DNA of 64,000 bases from Halocaridina rubra (GCA_037179515.1 JAXCGZ010022665.1:117501-181500), one strand, 5' to 3'; numbered from the stretch's first letter, positions 1-12,969 are shown. Numbers and translations: made by a program. The notes: generated from the letters alone by a model not told the origin.

Positions 1-264
1 TTTGATGTAATCTCCTTTCGGATAGTTCCTCATGTCCTCAGTGCCTCTACTCTCAGGAAGAATATCTTCAATGATATACTCCATAAACAACACACAGTGG
101 TCACTCTTTCCAATTGGTGGTTCATAGTAAATTTTTTCAATATCCAACACATTATCTGTGAACACTAGATCAAGTAGTGATGGCTCATCCCCACCCCTGG
201 CCCTTGTTGGTTCCATTACATGTTGGTGTAAGAAATTCCCTTGTACGCAATCTAGGAATCTTGC
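1..264 (-). mobile_element. LINE-1 copy a, 5'-truncated fragment (endonuclease region)
   Basis: This matches the endonuclease part of the neighbouring LINE-1 copy (2433-2703 region) almost base for base, with a 3-bp deletion where that copy reads cctcctcatg. It enters from the window's left edge. On the minus strand its 5' end is cut at 264, directly against the (AC)n end of the next copy's tail. It is a non-functional fragment. Confidence 0.9.
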
Positions 265-296
265 GTGTGTGTGTGTGTATGTGTGTGTGTGTGTGT
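265..296. repeat. (GT)n microsatellite between two LINE-1 copies
   Basis: A run of GT with one GTAT interruption lies between the truncated 5' end of copy a and the 3' tail of copy b. It is the same kind of junction that elsewhere in the window holds (TATG)n. Confidence 0.9.
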
Positions 297-385
297 AGTT
301 ACCTAATTGTAATTACCTAATTGTGTTTACAGGAAAGAGCCCAAAGCTCGTATCTTTCCGTCTCCTGATCGGTTCCATTTTATAC

Positions 386-3207
386 TTAGTGATACTTATC
401 ATACCTGTCCTTAAAACTATGGATTGAGATAGCATTAACTACCTCCTCGCTTAGCAAATTCCAATTTTCAACTACTCTTACACTGAAAAAGTATTTCCTT
501 ATATCCTGCGAAGAAGTTTTCTTACGAAGCTTCAAACTATGACCTCTAGTTCTAGAGCCAGCCATATCAAAATATCGATCCCTATCCACTCTATCATAAC
601 CATGAAGGAATTTAAAGACTGTCACCATATCCCCCCTCACTCTTCTAGCTTCGAGTGATGGTAAGTCTAATTCCCTCAGCCTCTCATCATAACTGAGATT
701 GCGTATTTCTGGCACCAGTTTCGTGGCATGTCTTTGAACTTTTTCAAGCATAGCTATGTGCTTTTTCAAGTGCGGATTCCAAAAGGGGGCTGCATATTCG
801 AGTTTTGGCCTCACATAGGTTACATAAATATTTCTGAACATTTCCTTGTCCATGTGCCTGAAGGCTACCCTTACATTTGATAAGAATGCATATGCTGCCC
901 TTACTATGCCATTTATATGTATTTCTGGAGACAAATCTGCCAGTATGTTTACTCCTAGATCTCTCTCATTTTCTGTCTCTTGAAGTTGTACTCCAGCCAC
1001 CGAGTAGTCAAGCTTGGGCCTTCTTGCACTTGTACCCATTCTCATTACCTTACATTTTGAAGTATTGAATTTCATTAGCCACTTTTCTGACCACTCATGC
1101 AGATTATTTAGATCCTCCTGAAGTTCTCTACCATTGTTCTCGTTTTTTACTTTCTTCACAATCTTTGCATCATCTGCAAACATATTCATGAATGAATTTA
1201 CAGACTCTGGTAGGTCATTTACATATACAAGGAACAAAAGTGGCCCTAAAACTGAACCCTGTGGAACTCCACTACTAACTCTTCTCCATTCAGACACTGA
1301 GTGTCTTACTCTAACCCTCTGTTCCCTTCCTTCTAAGTAAGTTTTTATCCATTCCAAAACGTTTCCACCTATTCTAGCCATTGATTGCAGCTTCCTAATA
1401 AGTCTCCCATGTGGAACAGTGTCAAACGCTTTCTGGAAGTCTAGGAATATGCAATCTGCCCAGCCCTCTCTTTCCTGTAAGATTTGGCTTACCTCATCAT
1501 AAAATTCTAATAAGTTTGTTACTGTTGATCTACCTTCTCTGAAGCCATGTTGCCTCACTGACAAAAAGTTGAAGGATTTCAAGTGAAGAGAGATATGTTT
1601 CCTTAGTAGTTTCTCCATAACTTTGCAAACTATGCTGGTCAAGGAAATGGGTCTATAGTTCAGAGCCGTATCCCTCCTTCCCTTTTTGAAGATAGGTATC
1701 ACATTTGCTTGTTTCCAGCATCTTGGAATCTCCCCCGACTCCAGTGACTCCTTAAATATGATACTTAGTGCCACTGATATTGTGTTTGCGCATTTTTAAG
1801 CACATGAGGGGATATGTCATCAGGACCTGTAGCTTTATGAACATCTAAATCCATCAGCGCTTTGCATACCTCTGTGGCTGTAAGGTTGATGTTCTCTAAT
1901 ACCGGCCCTTGAGCTTCTATCACTGCAATCTGAGGGGATGGGGTATTTTCTACTGTAAATACTGACTGAAACTCCTTGTTCAATTCATTGCAGATCTCTT
2001 CATCCGTCTCAGTGATGCTTCCATCCGCTCTCTTTAGCCTTAAAACCTGTTCTTTTACCTTCAGTTTTCCTCTGATAAAGCTGTGGAAAAGCTTGGGATT
2101 TTCTTTAGCCTTCCTGGTGATGTCCCTCTCATAGTTTCTCTCTGCCTCTCTCCTTTTACTTAGGTAGCCATTTCTTGCTCTTTTGTAGGTTTGCCAGGCA
2201 TTTATGTTTTTTCTCCTATTATACCTTTTCCAGCATTTGTCTCTCCACTCCTTAGCTCTTTTACACCCATTATCGAACCATTTCTCTCTAGCATGAATTG
2301 CACCTACTTTGGTGACAGGTATGCAGCAATCTACTATCTTCCCATATATCTCACAAAAGATGTCATACATTTCTTGTACAGATTTGTTGTAAAATAAGGT
2401 TCTCCAGTCAATAACTGCAAAAAGCTCATTCATTTTGATGTAATCTCCTTTCCGATAGTTCCTCCTCATGTCCTCAGTGCCTCTACTCTCAGGAAGAATA
2501 TCTTCAATGATATACTCCATCAACAACACACAGTGGTCACTCTTTCCAATTGGTGGTTCATAGTAAATTTTTTCAATATCCAACACATTATCTGTGAACA
2601 CTAGATCAAGTAGTGATGGCTCATCCCCACCCCTGGCCTGTGTTGGTTCCATTACATGTTGGTGTAGGAAATTCCCTTGTACGCAATCTAGGAATCTTGC
2701 CCCGAAAGAGTCCTCACCACTGTGTGGGTCAAGATTTATCCAATCTATCTCTTTATGATTAAAATCTCCCATAATCAAAATCCTACATTTTTTTTCTGGT
2801 GCCATGTTAACAACTGAGTTTATGACTTCAATAGTACCTATATGACTTTCCTCATAAACTTCAAGCCTATTTTGGTTCCTTGGTGGGTTGTATACAACAG
2901 TTATTATAATGCTCTCTGACCCAGTATTTATGCGGGCAACAAGAAATTCCTTGAACTCACTTTCTATAGCCAAGTTTATTTCTTCAACTTGAATCCTTTC
3001 ACTTATGAGCAGTGCTATCCCTCCACCAGTCCTCTCAGATCTTTCAACCCTTAGTATTCTGAAGCCCTTAGGAAAATCTGTGACACTGTTTATGTCCTCA
3101 CTCAACTTAGTCTCTGTAATTGCTACTATATCTGCCTTACTGTTGTGAATCCTATTTTTTAATTCTACTGCCTTACCAGCTAATCCATCAGCATTTGTGT
3201 ATAACAA
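386..3207 (-). pseudogene. LINE-1 copy b ORF2: endonuclease-reverse transcriptase, frameshifted
   Basis: Two open segments (3207-1765 and 1774-386) together cover the whole ORF2. The first holds the APE-type endonuclease (YTNADG, ITETKL, MGDFNHKEIDW, SLLDLVFTD, KSDHC). The second holds the reverse transcriptase ([32 protein letters not shown]) and the C-terminal region. The break is a one-base loss: five T at 1793-1797 where other copies have six. No ATG precedes the endonuclease: the frame opens with TTG at 3205-3207, immediately after the ORF1 stop. It would nick target DNA and prime reverse transcription if intact. Confidence 0.9.
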
Positions 3208-3209
3208 TC

Positions 3210-4288
3210 TTAATGAGGCCCCATCCCCTGATCTTCTGTCATTATCTTCTTTATCTCCCCTTTGTCTGGAAGAACTCTTTAACGAAAATTTTTCTTCTCT
3301 TCTTCATTTCTTTCATCATTTAACCTTCTTGCCTCTTGCAACAAGTTTTTGATCTTTCCCATCTCTTCCTGTGTTCTGTATAGTCTAATGAACACTTCTT
3401 TGAATTCTTGAAGGTCTTTTAGACTTTTTTTCTCAACAATATTTCCCTACATGTTTCCCCTCTCTCAAAGGTTACCTTCGTTGGTCTCGGCTTTCCTTCC
3501 CTCGAATATTTACCTAGTTGGTGTATGTTTACAATATCCTCAGGACCACAAAAAACTCCAGGCTTTCTTATCAGGTCTACAACCCTAGCCTTCTTTTCTT
3601 CAAGTCTCCCCTGCCATGTTGGCTCCTGGGATTTGCTTATGCCTGAGGTTACCACTGTCTTCTCCTTATCAAGTGCCTGTCTGATGAGTGGGTTTGACCT
3701 TTCCATCACAACATCTTTCATTTTTTTGATTACTGTCTCTTTATAGTCAACTGTTTGTATGTTTTCCAGTGCCACCACATTTACAGCCTCTTTTACTGCC
3801 ACATTCCCCTTTAGTGCATCAGCAAAGGAAGTTTTCATGGCATCATTTTCCATATTCAGCTCCTGGAACTCTTTTCTGAACTGTTCAATGTTTTCCTTGA
3901 TCTGGACATTCCAAGCAGCAATCTCGTCTCTCTCAGAAGACAGCAGTGAACTAACATCTAATTCCTTTAGGTTGTCATTCAGCTGTTTGTTTTTATCTTC
4001 TTGTTTAGAAATTCTAGATTCTAGTTGACTCTTTTCCCCTTCCAGCTTCTTTATTCTTTTTTTCTAGTTCCTTTCTCTCCTGCCCTTGTGCTTTATTTGC
4101 TTCCTCCAAAGATCTTATTTGCTCTCTGAGTGTTTCATTCTCTTTCATTTCTCCATCCATATTCCGAATTTTATCATCAAGGCTTATAACCATTGCCTCT
4201 AAATTCTTGCTTTTCTGTTTAAGTCTCCTAATGGCTACCCTCCTACCGACCCATGGATGGGAGAGGTTTGGGACAGAGATGGCGTCAT
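3210..4288 (-). pseudogene. LINE-1 copy b ORF1 (coiled-coil/RRM RNA-binding protein), frameshifted
   Basis: It is homologous along its length to the intact ORF1 at 36071-37150. At least three single-base indels break it: a lost G close to the start codon (GGAGGG against GGAGGGG), an extra T in the T run near 4057-4063, and seven T instead of eight near 3425-3431. The only long open part is 3419-3853. The start at 4288 is chosen by alignment with the intact copy. The intact protein probably coats the element RNA. Confidence 0.85.
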
Positions 4289-5160
4289 TTTTATGTTCTC
4301 CCTCTCACAGAATATAGAAAGAAGACAAGAAAGAGGAAAAAAAAAAGAAAAAAACTTTTAATTAAGCTTCACACAGAATTTTTATAGCTCCATATAAGTG
4401 CTATTTAGTGACTCAGTTTATCTCTTTTCTGGTAACACATATCTTAACTTAAAAACTTGACCATGGTAATTTAAGGATAAAAAGAAAAAGAAAAACAAAA
4501 GTCAAACCTGAAGGAAAATTCGAATTTGTGTCTGAGGTGGCACCCACCTGTTTCTGCTATATATTCTTCCTAACTGATAAACTCACTTGCTAACCAAGAT
4601 ATGTTATCACAGGATTAGACTTTACATTTAACTCAATATATATACAAAAAAAATAATAATAATAAAATGAAAAATAAATAGTAAAAGAGAAAGCTAAAAG
4701 AAAAGAAGAAAAATGAAGAAAATAAGACAGCTGTACTACTTGGCAACTTAACTCAGTACTGTTGACAGGTGGATATTTGGTATTTTTTTTTAATTATTCA
4801 ATTATTTCGTGTATCAAACTAACTAACAAGTTAATATAAATGGGAAGGATACTGATTTTAACAATATATGGAACCACAGGATCAGGTAAACGGCTTAAGA
4901 GCTTTCCCCAGTTTACACAAAAAATTAGGTAATGTGATGTGATTGCTTCACCTCTGGCAACTCTTCTAAATTTCCTTCAAGGCAGAACTGGACGGCAGCT
5001 TCTCTCTCCCCTCACGAAAATGTTCTCAATTTTTTTCCTTTAATATTTTGGTCAGTCTCGTCATACAACAAATATAAGTTTTGTACTCACAAAACTCTGC
5101 AGGATTTCAGATTTATGGAAATTATGGTAAAGTTTTCCAATAATCACTTAGTCACTCATT
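4289..5160 (-). other. LINE-1 copy b 5' untranslated region
   Basis: About 870 bp upstream of ORF1 with no credible ORF on either strand. It is collinear with 37151-37916 of another copy and shares long stretches almost unchanged. An internal promoter is expected here for this type of element, but I cannot point to one. Confidence 0.75.
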
Positions 5161-5196
5161 GTGTGTGTGTATGTGTGATTACCTAATTGTGATTAC
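5161..5196 (-). mobile_element. 3'-terminal tail of LINE-1 copy 2, cut off by an LTR-element insertion
   Basis: (GT)n followed by GATTACCTAATTGTGATTAC, which is the LINE-1 3' tail read on the opposite strand. The rest of this tail resumes at 23437, after the LTR element. The last five bases, ATTAC (5192-5196), are repeated at 23437-23441 as the target site duplication. Confidence 0.85.
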
Positions 5197-7308
5197 CGTT
5201 AGAATGGAGAGTTGTTAAGATTCTGTTTTACTAAGGGGACTAGAAGTACTAAACTCACAAACAGACAAGACAGATATTTGTACATGAACACCCCACCCGT
5301 ATACCACTACTCAGTTAAATGAAACTCAGAATTCAACTTTTTTTTAATTTTGGAAATGCAATGACATTAAAAGAATTGAATTAAATTTCTTAATTAAATC
5401 TTATGAAATGCTGCCTCGAATCCCGGAGGTGGTGAGCTCGATTTCGTTTCCCGGCACCACTGATGTATGCCAAGACTTTGGCTTCAACTCAACAATTACC
5501 TCTGTCACACTGGCAGAGTAGAATAGAGGACACTGCATTTGCAGAAACAGAAACGACACACTGTTACCAATGGGAAACTGAAAGCATGAGCACACATATA
5601 ATGAGTTTCCAGCATTATTCTACTGGATGAAAATATATTGGTTAGTCACAGCTAACCAGAAATATTTATACTACCATAAGAGCATACAAAACCATTAATT
5701 CTTTGCTGTTATTAAAGGATACCAATTTATTCACATTAAATGAAGAATAAGCAAGACAAATACAGTACTGTATGTATTCCTTAAATTGTGGGCAACCACA
5801 AAAGTTGCAATGCTTATTACTGATTTGCAATGAATATGGTAAAACACTCTATTTACCATAAAGGAAGAATCTAAGAGATAAATACAGTATTTATTCACAT
5901 TTGGTTATTAAGAACTGTTTGCAATGAACGAGGGGCAAAACCACCTTTTGAAGTATTTGCAACTTATAACTCAAAACACTTTATCCCCAATATATGACGA
6001 ATCAGCAAGATAAGTACAGTATGCATTCATTAAATTGTGGTTAACAGAAATATGTCCAATGCCAACAGAGTAACATTACCTTTTAATTATTTGCATTTTA
6101 TAGCATAAAACACTCTAGTTAAATGATTAATTATTTGCAATTTATATAGCAAATAGCTTTATTCACGAGTTTTTGACGTAAGACACTTTATTTACGATGA
6201 AAGAAAGGGGTGAAATGAAATTAGAATTTGTTAGGAGAAGGGATAGATTTTGACAGGCTCATAACCAATCTTCAGAGGATGAGATTTTCGTTTATCACAT
6301 TCAATGAAAGAAACTTCTTAGCAATGTATATCAGCTGTAATTTCCAGGTCAAGGAATGACATTTGGCAAGTGAGATCCCAGTTAGGTAATCTACAAAAGT
6401 TCGTTTGTATGGGAATGGAATCTGAGAAAAAAATTTGTAGGATTTGGCCAGTAATGAATGAAACTAATTCTCGAAAAACGAATTTGCTTGACCCACGAGC
6501 TTTACCATACACTATCCCTCACCTTGTTTGGGCCAGATGAAATCCTGTGAAGATGCCACGTAAATAAGGTTTGAAATAAGCTTGACTGCTGAGGCGAGAT
6601 GCTGCCTCTGGGATGTTTGGCCGCCAAATGAGGACGCTTCAATGTCCCTCCTGGTGACGTCATCTGTAGGATATATTTCTAGAGCAGTAACTGGCTCTTA
6701 TTTTATTCCAGGGCTACTTTAGTGGTGGTCCCTGGCAGACAATTATAGCAGAGATGCAAGGGAGAGACAGTATTTTAGGTGCAATAGGTGGAAGCAAATA
6801 AAACGAGAATAATAATGGAAAATTAGGTTACTGGTAAACAATCTCTGGAACCTTTTTTGCGTTGTAGGAGACGGAATTCAAGTATTCAAATAATAAAAAA
6901 GCTACTGAAATATATCTAGACAGGCTAATGACAAAACAGCAAGGTCAAATTTATAGCAACATTATCAGCAAGAACAATTTTTTTATAATAATTTATTAGC
7001 AAGAGCTTTTTATCATTAGAAACTTATAAAGAAAACGTATATGATAGGTTCACTGAAAAGAGGGAAAGGTAGGAAAACAGAAATAGGAACAGCCTTTATA
7101 ACGGGATTATGCTTTCTACACGCACAAGAATATTAAATAAGACATTTAAAATTCGCTATAAGCTAAAATATAAATTGCAAATAATCATAATCTGCAAAAG
7201 GCAAGAAGTGAGAATTATTTTTAGTTAGAAAATGACAGTTAAGTTACTAAATTAATTAATAAGGCATCTAACAGCCTCTGGTGACTTTGAGCAAAACACT
7301 CTGTCACA
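5197..7308 (-). repeat. 3' LTR of element A (2112 bp)
   Basis: It is bounded by CGTTAG (mutated from TGTT) at the left and GTCACA at the right. It is homologous to 16000-16108 plus 21410-23436, 30171-31780, 45702-47958 and 54132-55671. It has no coding potential. An internal array of about 130-bp imperfect units lies at about 5715-6210, each with an ACAGTATNNATTCATTAAAT-like core. Confidence 0.87.
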
Positions 7309-7939
7309 AAGGCCCTTTCTAGAGAATATTGATTTAGCAAAATTCTGCTACAGAAGGCGAAAAAAGAACAAAGTTATGGTGACTTCAGTGTTATTATGAT
7401 TGATGAGATATCCTTCTCATGGAAAAGAACAAATGAACAATAAGAATGGGATCCACCACTGGAACATATCATACTATTAGGAAAAGTGAACAATTCTTAT
7501 AATCAAAACATTAAATGACATGCAAAACATAAAAGAAATGTGATCAAATTCAAATTTCAAGAAAGTTAAAATCACATTTAGATATCAATGAATATCAATA
7601 TTTAAGTGTAAGAATGCTTCACATGCAATAAAGCAATAAAATAATATAAAAAAAATACAGTATACGCAAATGGAAAATTTGAGCCAAGTCGTTGCTAACA
7701 TTGGCGACTGGATCTAAAACAGTTTCAGCTATTCAACACTAAACTAAAAAGTTTCCACCATGTTCTGGCTTTCAGAGTCCCACAAAGGGAAATATAAAAC
7801 TACGATCGAAGAAATATCCTTCATCTTTTTTGTCTTCCATTAGGAATAACGTTTGTACGCTAAAATAAGCAAGAACAGTACAGTATCAAATACATAAAAG
7901 ATAAACATGAAAATAAACAATACATCAGAGAAGTAATCT
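7309..7939 (-). other. 3' untranslated region and probable polypurine tract of element A
   Basis: This lies between the RNase H stop (7940-7942) and the 3' LTR. The minus-strand bases next to the LTR (7309-7322, reading AGAAAGGGCCTTTG-like) are the best polypurine-tract candidate, though the purine run is imperfect. No ORF was seen in the remaining 600 bp. Confidence 0.5.
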
Positions 7940-9737
7940 CTACTGACTAGTCAAATTTAGGCTAACAGCACCAGCTTCCTCATTTGAGGGTAACGACCGT
8001 CGACTTAGTAGATCAGCGAGGTCATTGTCCTTTCCATGAACATGTTGGGCAGTGAATTTGAAAAGAGTCAGGTAAAGTGCCCACCTTTTCAGGCGAGGAT
8101 TTAGCTTGTCTTAAGTCTGTAAATATAGGAGAGGATGGTGGTCGGTTCTCAGTGTAAAATGTCGGCCATACAGATGGACTTCAAATTTCTTTTTGGCCCA
8201 ATATGCAGCTAGAGCTTCCTTCTCCACGGTGGAGTAATTTCGCTCTGCAGGGCGAAGCCTGCAGCTTGCATATCGCACTGGAGCTACTTCTGCTTAGTTG
8301 TCGATCTTACAAGAGCATGGCACCCAGGCCTTCGTCTGAGGCGTCGGTCTGCTAGATAAATGGAAAATCAGGGTTTACCAGTTGTAGTACTGGCTCACCC
8401 GCCAATGCTTCTTGGAGCTTGAAAAATGCTCTCTCCGCTTCATCTGTCCATTGGACAGAGGAGGTTTTACCTTGCTTTGAGGAGGTCATTTGCTGCAAAG
8501 GGGCAGCGATAGTATTAAAGTGTGGAATGAACCGTTGGTAGTAGCCGACACTACCCAAGAACGATCTAAGTTGAGTGACAGTAGCAGGTTTTTCCATATC
8601 CTTAATAGCTTGTACCCTGTCATGTAAAGGGGACATAACTTCTTCTCTGACAAAGTGGCCGAGATACTGCAATTGTGTGAAACCAATTTCACATTTGGAA
8701 GGCTTTAAATGAAGTCCATGCTGGTTCAGATGAGTGAGAACTCTGTGGAGAGTCTCGAGGTACGATGACCAATCCTGAGAATGCACCAGGATGTCGTCGA
8801 TAAAGCATGAAACATTGTCGAGATCCTGTAGTACTATTCTCATGAGTCTGCTGAAGCAGCCAGGGGCATTTACCATACCAAAAGGCATGACCCTGAACTG
8901 GTATAGACCATATCTTGTGGAAAAGGCTGTTAGAGGCTTGGTAGTCTCACTCAGCGGGACTTGCCAAAATCCACTGGCCAGATCCAACTTGGACAGGTAA
9001 CGGGCTCGGGAGAGCAACGAGAAAATATGCTCTGCGTCAGCAATGGGCTCTCCATCAAAGATGGTACAGGAGTTAAGCTTACGACAGTCAAGGCAGAACC
9101 TGTAACTGCCATCTCGCTTATGCACTGCCAGTTACGGCGAACACCAAGGCAAAATGCCCTTTTCAACTATTCCGAGGCGGACCCAAGTGTCAAGATCTTC
9201 CTTCAGCCGTACGGACAGCTGGTGGGGAAAGCCATAGGAATGCCGAAATGATTCTGGGTCAGTCAATCTGACATGATGCTCAAGGGTAACAGTAATGCCT
9301 GGGAGGTCGTTGAAGACGTTCTTGTAGTCCTCTAATAGCTCGTTAAGCTATTCCCATTGACTCGGTTGCAGTCTGGAGTTAATAATGCAATAATTCACAC
9401 TTTCCTTTCGGTGTGTGGGAATGGCAGGATCCTTACTATCATGGAAAGCTAAGCTTATGTCTTCAATTGCAAGGGCAGTGGCTGCGGCCAGAGGGGCTTC
9501 ATCCGAAAAACTCTACTCCCATAAGTCTGTCTCCACTGCTAGGGTGGAGTTTTCCAATATAGGAAGTAAGGGGTGGCTATAATGGAGCACCTGTGTTGCT
9601 GTAGCCTCGGAGGTTTAGTTGATGCGGAGGGCATCTATAGGGGTTGCTGAGAGTGCCAGCGCAGGATCCCTGTGGGACTCTGGGTCTCACAATACAGCTT
9701 CAGCTGGTTAATGTGGTATTTCCTGTTATTGCAATAA
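7940..9737 (-). pseudogene. Element A pol, distal part: integrase C-terminus tail, reverse transcriptase, RNase H
   Basis: The minus-strand reading begins with the end of an integrase (YHINQLKLY at about 9700-9730) and continues through a linker into RT (9330-8400), with KRDGSYRFCLDCRKLN, LDLASGFWQVPL, MPFGMVNAPGCF and CFIDDILVHS. RNase H follows ([41 protein letters not shown]). The frame ends at TAG 7940-7942, soon after RNase H, so RNase H is the last pol domain. In-frame stops (for example at 9128-9150, 9340, 8355 and 8110) and a frameshift inactivate it. The longest open segment is 9125-8352. Confidence 0.87.
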
Positions 9738-9749
9738 ATATTTTTTTTT

Positions 9750-9990
9750 TCTTTGATGTTCTCCCTTGAGGGTGAGCGGACCTTTCCTTGTGGCCCACAG
9801 GTGGGGTAAGATTTTGTTGATTGTAGGTGGCATTCGCTCTTGCGGGCGAATGGGCTTTCCTATTTGGTGAGGAGGTGGGGTGAAATCTTGTTATTGTTGG
9901 TGGTATTCACTATTGAGGGTGATCAGACTTTCCTATTTTGGCATGCAGGTGAGGATGTGCAAAGCTGTGAAGATAATGGAAAGCATAAGT
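9750..9990 (-). repeat. Three imperfect tandem repeats of about 75 bp in the I-like LINE 3'UTR
   Basis: Each unit on the minus strand contains an AGGAAAG...CACCCTCAA-like block followed by AACAA...ATCTTACCCCACC. The three units step along to the A-rich tail. Confidence 0.65.
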
Positions 9991-10070
9991 GTTCAGTTGA
10001 CGATTATTAGTTTACATCAAACAATTTAAATGAATTCCTGTTTTGGAGGTGAGAGAGAGTTATTACATGG

Positions 10071-12968
10071 TTATCTTGGTGGAGGGTACTGACTGGTGAT
10101 ATTAAGTAGACTGTTCATGTAGTTGTTTGTTGCTAGTCTGATTATGGAGCTAGCAACATGAAGGGCATTTGGATCTTTGCTGGATGTTGCGGGGGCACCA
10201 GTTTTCCATTGAATTTCTGAAAAGGAATCACATTCGAGGATGTAGTGGAGCAGTGAATGTGGTGAGGCTACCTGGCAAAAGGTGCATTCCCTGATATCAT
10301 CCACTATTCGCCAGGTGCACTTGTACCCGAGTCTCAGACGTCCTTCGTCGAAGGTTTTTAGGCAGGGTGATTCGCTGAAGATCAGTGGTGGCTTTGTACC
10401 ACCAGTGGAGGGAGAGCCAATGTCTGTGCACAGGTTGTGCTTAGTTATTAAGGCACTAAGGAGTGACTTGGTGGCTGTATTTTTTATCTGTTGAATCCCA
10501 GGAAGCAGAGATATTTGGATTTCAGCTCTGAGAGTGGCTTGTTTGGCAGCTTGATCGGCTTCCTCATTTCCCTTGATGCTGACGTGGCTGGGAATCCAGG
10601 CAAGAGTGATGGCTTTTCCAAGGCTGGTCATCCTGTGGTAGTGGCTGGGGATGGTGGTGATGATACGTACATTGTCTCTGAGGAGTGGCTTCTTGATGGC
10701 CTGTAAGAAGCCTTTAGAGTCAAAGAGAATTTGGGCATTGTCAGCTCCTTGCTGGATGAGACGTCGAGGGCGTTGGCTATGGCAACAAGCTCAGTCTGGA
10801 GCGATGAGCAGGAGTTTTACAGTGTCCAGGATAGGACGTGGTTTCTAGTGGTGAAGGCGGCGGCTGAGGCTCCAGTTTCTTGATTTACTGAACCGTCAGT
10901 GTGGTAGACTTGAGAGTTTGGCCTGTTCCAGCTCTGAATTGTGTCCTTGTATATGTTTTTGAGAACAAGCGGGTGTACCAAGCTTTTGGGGTTGTCAGGG
11001 AGCTCGATCTTTATGTCAAGTGGTTGGTCATTCCATGGGGGGTGGGCATCTGTATTCAGGAAGCAGAGTGTCCTGTATCTTGGCTAGGATGCTCTCCCTG
11101 ACTGGCAGTGCTTGCAGGCTAGCACAGACCTTGGCTGCCCCAATTCTAGGATGGCGGTTGGGGTGGCGATTGAGGGCTAGATGGAGATTTGTGCCAGTGA
11201 GGCAGGTATGTTGGGCAGTGGTGGTTTTGGCCACAAAGAGGATCAGTCTTTACTGAGCTCTGAGTTTGAGTGGCATAAGTCCCGATTCCAGCTGGATGTT
11301 TTCTCTCTTGGTCCACATGGGGGCTCCTAGCATGGTACGTATGGCGTTGTTTTGAATTACTTCTATCTTGTCCCACTGTTGGTCTTTTAGTAGCCAGAGT
11401 GTGGGACAAGCATAGTCTATGAGGCTGCGTATGGCTTGTACATAGAAGCTTCTGAGGACATTAAATGATGCACCATCGTAGAGGCCCGACATCTGACGAA
11501 GGACCGCTTGTCGCTGGCTGCACTTGTCGCGCAAGTGTTGAATTTCAGGTCCAAAGGTTAGTCTGCCGTCGATGATTACACCCAGGTAATGGTGCTTGGT
11601 AACCCTGTCCAAAGGCTCATTACCTATGACCAGGTTAGTGTCTGGTCTCCACTGGTGGATAGGAAGGGCCTTGGTTTTGCGGGCATTGATATTAACTCCG
11701 AGGGAGATGGAGGCTTGGTGAATCTTGGTGAGGCAGCGCTGTGTCTTGTTAGAGCATCTGTCACCTATTGTGACAAGGGCAAAGTCATCCACATAGTTGA
11801 AGAGTTTGGCTCCATGTGGTAGTGCAATGTCCATGAGTTTTTCCATGAGACAATTAAAGAGGAAGGGGCTAAGAATTCCACCTTGGGGGGTCCCATTTTC
11901 GTGGGTTTTGTAGGTGGAGTAGTGCCCATCTACTTTGACTCATGCACTAAGGTTTTGTGGACTCTGCTTAATCCATGAGAGAAGGGTACCTTTGATCTGC
12001 TTTGAAGCGAGAGCTGAGAGTATTGCCGGCACATTGGCTAGTTCAAAGGCCTTCTCTAGGTCTAGAAAAACGATGTATTCACGGCAGTTGTTGATAAATG
12101 ATAGCATGGAGGCTATGCATTCTGAGGTGCCTAAGCCAGGCTGGTAGGCAAACATTTTTTCTGGGAAGGGTGGGCATTTCCAGCGGACTCTGTTAAGTAC
12201 CATCTTTTCTGCCGTCTTGCTCAGGCAGCTTAGGAGGGAGAGGGGGCAAGGGTTGTCAGGGTCCTGTGGTTTTGGGATGGGCTGAATGTCTGCTCTGTTC
12301 CATGAGCTGGTCTGATTCTTCATGTGTATGTCGAATTGATCAGAGAGAGCAGAGCAAGCTCCCCTTGGGGCCCCATATTTTGAATCATTGTGTATGTGAT
12401 TCTATCAGCACCTGGGGCTGTGTTCTTAGAGCTTTTGCTTACTCTTAGTAGCTAAGTCAGAGAGAATGGGACATCTGTTTTGTCTTCAGTATTAATGGCC
12501 TCTTCTATTTCTTCCCATCTTGCAGTGGTGAGGTCCTGAAGAGTTGTTTTCGTGGTGATGGAGAGCTGGCCGGAGCTTGCTCTATCCGCGAATTTGACGG
12601 AGAGTTCTTCTGCTGCCATTCTAGGATCCCTGTGGGGGATGATCTTAGGAGGTTTACCTTTAGCAAAGGAGTTAATGATCCTCCACATCTGGCCCACAGA
12701 GGTGTGAGCATCTAGGGTGGAACACCACTCTAGCCATTTATTCCTCTTAATGTTGCGTGTCTCTTCATGGACATGTTCTTTGACTGTCTGGAGGGTGCAG
12801 TAGGAGTCTTCAGTGCAACGTTTCCTGTGCAATTTCCAGATGACGTTGAGCCGGTGATTGAGTTCTTTAACTCTGTCACAGTAGTACCATCTGTCCCGAT
12901 GAGTGGTGTGTTGTGGTTTGCAGAGGGGGATGGAAAAGTTTGCTGCAGCTTGCAGGACATTGACTAGC
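10071..12968 (-). pseudogene. I-like LINE ORF2: reverse transcriptase and RNase H, 5' truncated and broken
   Basis: Open pieces on the minus strand are 12976-12452 (linker before RT), 12323-11940 (RT with FLDLEKAFE), 11846-11250 (RT with NYVDDFALVT, then thumb region KHHYLGVIIDGRL) and 10631-10071 (second half of RNase H, WIPSHVSIKGNEEADQAAK). The first half of RNase H is visible between them (HTDGSVNQETGA, LQTELVAIANAL, ILFDSKGFLQAI). A C-terminal CTFC...HYILEC zinc-binding motif follows, as in I/jockey-type elements. Frameshifts separate the pieces. RT plus RNase H places it in the I superfamily. The exact clade is uncertain. Confidence 0.82.
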
Positions 12969-12969
12969 T

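Larger units (their letters stand above)
297..5160 (-). mobile_element. LINE-1 copy b, near full-length CR1/L2-like non-LTR retrotransposon
   Basis: On the minus strand this reads 5'UTR (4289-5160), ORF1 (3210-4288), ORF2 (386-3207), then a short 3'UTR ending in two copies of a 14-nt unit (297-330). It has the longest 5'UTR of any copy here, extending about 85 bp beyond the one at 33165-37916. Both ORFs carry frameshifts, so it is not autonomous. Its 5' end abuts the (GT)n/ATTAGGTAAT tail of another LINE-1 copy at 5161. Confidence 0.88.
9738..12968 (-). mobile_element. 5'-truncated I-like LINE with RNase H, nested in the integrase of element A
   Basis: On the minus strand it starts abruptly in the pre-RT linker (about 12968), runs through RT and RNase H to a stop at 10071, then a 3'UTR of three imperfect repeats of about 75 bp (9750-9990) and an A-rich tail (T run at 9740-9750). 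The endonuclease is missing, so it is 5' truncated. Flanking integrase coding sequence stops at ELIYGRA on one side and resumes at YHINQLKLY on the other. Confidence 0.83.

Noticed and set aside
877..1068. A short plus-strand reading frame of 63 codons recurring in every LINE-1 copy (also 24002, 33738, 38562, 41621, 42834, 56313, 57075)
   Set aside because: It is antisense to the RT C-terminal coding sequence. Its conservation is a by-product of the near-identical ORF2 copies.
5401..5595. Short minus-strand ORFs shared by all LTR copies (also 21521 and 45932)
   Set aside because: They lie in LTRs, vary in length and residues between copies, and show no family similarity.
10901..11256. Plus-strand ORFs rich in Trp, Val and Gly
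   Set aside because: They are antisense to the I-like LINE RT/RNase H region and have no independent support.
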